Positions 62,988 through 64,000 of a stretch of 64,000 nucleotides of DNA are shown here, piece after piece. Under the pieces are notes generated by a model that was given only the letters and a program-made list of their open reading frames with translations, did no database searches and was not told the origin of the DNA. Position numbers and translations under genes: made by a program. This stretch comes from Prevotella sp. E2-28. Lineage in GTDB: Bacteria > Bacteroidota > Bacteroidia > Bacteroidales > Bacteroidaceae. Position 1 is the first letter of the stretch, and every line of letters begins with the position of its first letter. The stretch covers positions 2,976,001 to 3,040,000 of the forward strand of contig NZ_CP091788.1 in the NCBI RefSeq assembly GCF_022024055.1. The letters run 5' to 3'.

Positions 62988-64000
62988 TTATACTCCTGTA
63001 TAGTTCCATGGCGTAATAGCCATCAATTCTTGTTTCACCTCATCACTAACCTCTAAGGTCTGTATGAATTCGTGGATGGTTTTCTCATCCATCTTCTTAT
63101 TGGTACGCGTCAAAGCCTTCAGGGTCTCATAAGGATTAGGATAAGCCTCACGGCGCAGAATAGTCTGAATAGCTTCTGCCACCACAGCCCATGTATTCTC
63201 CAAGTCCTCGTGAAGTTTATCCTCGTTCAGGATCAACTTACGGAGTCCCTTTAGCGTACTCTGGAAAGCTATGAGAGAATGTCCCATAGGCACGCCGACA
63301 TTACGCAGTACGGTAGAGTCGGTCAGGTCACGCTGCAAACGGCTTACAGGCAACTTCTGTGCCAGGAATCCCAATACAGCATTAGCAATGCCAAGGTTGC
63401 CCTCACTATTCTCATAATCGATGGGGTTTACCTTATGAGGCATAGCACTTGAGCCTACTTCGCCAGCCTTAATCTTCTGCTTGAAGTAATCCATAGAGAT
63501 GTACATCCAGAAGTCGCGATCCAAGTCAATAATAATTGTATTGATACGACGCATGGCATCAAAGATAGCTGCCAGCCAGTCATAGTTTGATATCTGTGTG
63601 GTAAACTGCTCACGCTCCAATCCCAGCTTCTCGCTCACAAAGCGATTGCCGAACTCACGCCAGTCATACTGAGGATAAGCTACGTGATGAGCATTATAGT
63701 TGCCCGTAGCACCACCAAACTTAGCAGTAACAGGAACTTCCTTCAATGAGCGCAGCTGTTCCTCCAGACGATACACATATACCATTATCTCTTTGCCAAG
63801 ACGAGTCGGAGAAGCAGGCTGTCCATGTGTCTTTGCCAACATAGCCACGTTCTTCCACTCCTCTGCATAGTCATGAAGCTGCTCAATGAGTTCTTCCAAC
63901 AGGGGTACATATACCTGCTCAATAGCTTCCTTTACAGAAAGGGGCACACTGGTATTATTGATATCCTGAGAGGTCAAGCCAAAGTGAATGAACTCTTTGT
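62988..64000 (-). CDS. purB: Adenylosuccinate lyase, 5' end beyond the window
   Basis: The C-terminal 337 or so residues are present; the start lies outside the window. The reading frame is open up to the last base (KEFIHFGLTSQDINNT across 63950-64000), and TSQDINNT is a well-known part of the active site. GSSAMPHKVNPIDYENSEGN (signature of the fumarase/aspartase superfamily, with the catalytic Ser) and QRDLTDSTVLRNVG follow. It splits adenylosuccinate and SAICAR in purine synthesis. The pseudouridine synthase gene lies 94 bases downstream. Confidence 0.95.
   Translation of the reverse strand, partial: KEFIHFGLTSQDINNTSVPLSVKEAIEQVYVPLLEELIEQLHDYAEEWKNVAMLAKTHGQPASPTRLGKEIMVYVYRLEEQLRSLKEVPVTAKFGGATGNYNAHHVAYPQYDWREFGNRFVSEKLGLEREQFTTQISNYDWLAAIFDAMRRINTIIIDLDRDFWMYISMDYFKQKIKAGEVGSSAMPHKVNPIDYENSEGNLGIANAVLGFLAQKLPVSRLQRDLTDSTVLRNVGVPMGHSLIAFQSTLKGLRKLILNEDKLHEDLENTWAVVAEAIQTILRREAYPNPYETLKALTRTNKKMDEKTIHEFIQTLEVSDEVKQELMAITPWNYTGV

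Overview
The window reads as a chromosomal segment of a Prevotella-like member of the Bacteroidales. The evidence is two SusC/SusD pairs, many lipoproteins with Bacteroidetes-type signal peptides, FAS1 and DUF4252 families, promoters of the Bacteroidetes form (TTG, about 19-20 nt, TAnnTTTG), and several secreted proteins ending in a short C-terminal tail (IYxLxG...G.NIV...K.VK) that resembles type IX secretion sorting tails. No transposase, integrase, phage gene or CRISPR array is visible. All assignments come from reading the sequence; no database search was made.

Layout. (1) 1-5.4 kb, plus strand: topoisomerase IV subunit A, an outer-membrane-like protein, an S41 peptidase lipoprotein and an exported flavodoxin-like protein. 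A 33-codon gene with its own promoter and terminator follows. (2) 5.7-15.9 kb, minus strand: a vitamin B12 uptake operon behind a cobalamin riboswitch. The order is TonB-dependent receptor (BtuB type), YncE-like propeller (BtuG type), a 1406-residue protein with three DUF4465-like modules, a BtuF-type lipoprotein and a BtuC-type permease. No ATPase gene is present. (3) 16.0-19.2 kb, plus strand: DUF4252, ECF sigma factor, short membrane protein (probable anti-sigma), DUF4252 and a sugar-isomerase-like protein. A tRNA-Leu(UAG) follows. (4) 19.7-25.5 kb, minus strand: a compact four-gene envelope operon (LPP20-like lipoprotein, LPP20/NTF2-like protein, PEGA/barrel protein, transglutaminase-like protein) of unknown function.

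(5) 25.7-32.9 kb: two large divergent secreted proteins, a GH128-like beta-glucanase and a 1086-residue protein, that share a module. (6) 33.0-50.3 kb, plus strand: a six-gene locus with three FAS1 lipoproteins and two SusC/SusD pairs, closed by a strong terminator. (7) 50.3-54.2 kb, minus strand: SIMPL protein, an unknown secreted protein, an exported triple-HMA protein and aspartate-semialdehyde dehydrogenase. (8) 54.2-54.6 kb: a repeat-rich intergenic region. (9) 54.6-64 kb: CPA2-type antiporter, LolD-like ATPase, CvfB-like S1 protein, an exported protein of unknown function, a secreted Cys-rich CxxCxGxG protein, asparaginyl-tRNA synthetase, a pseudouridine synthase with a long Gly/Gln/Arg/Tyr-rich N-terminus, and adenylosuccinate lyase cut by the window edge.

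Points most worth following up: 7-bp tandem repeats that sit exactly before the C-terminal sorting-like tail of two proteins, with a third tract inside the BtuF-type gene; B12-capture proteins that appear to use a C-terminal tail instead of a lipid anchor; the FAS1-SusCD locus; the LPP20/PEGA/transglutaminase operon; the shared module in the divergent GH128 pair; and the 33-residue basic peptide gene.
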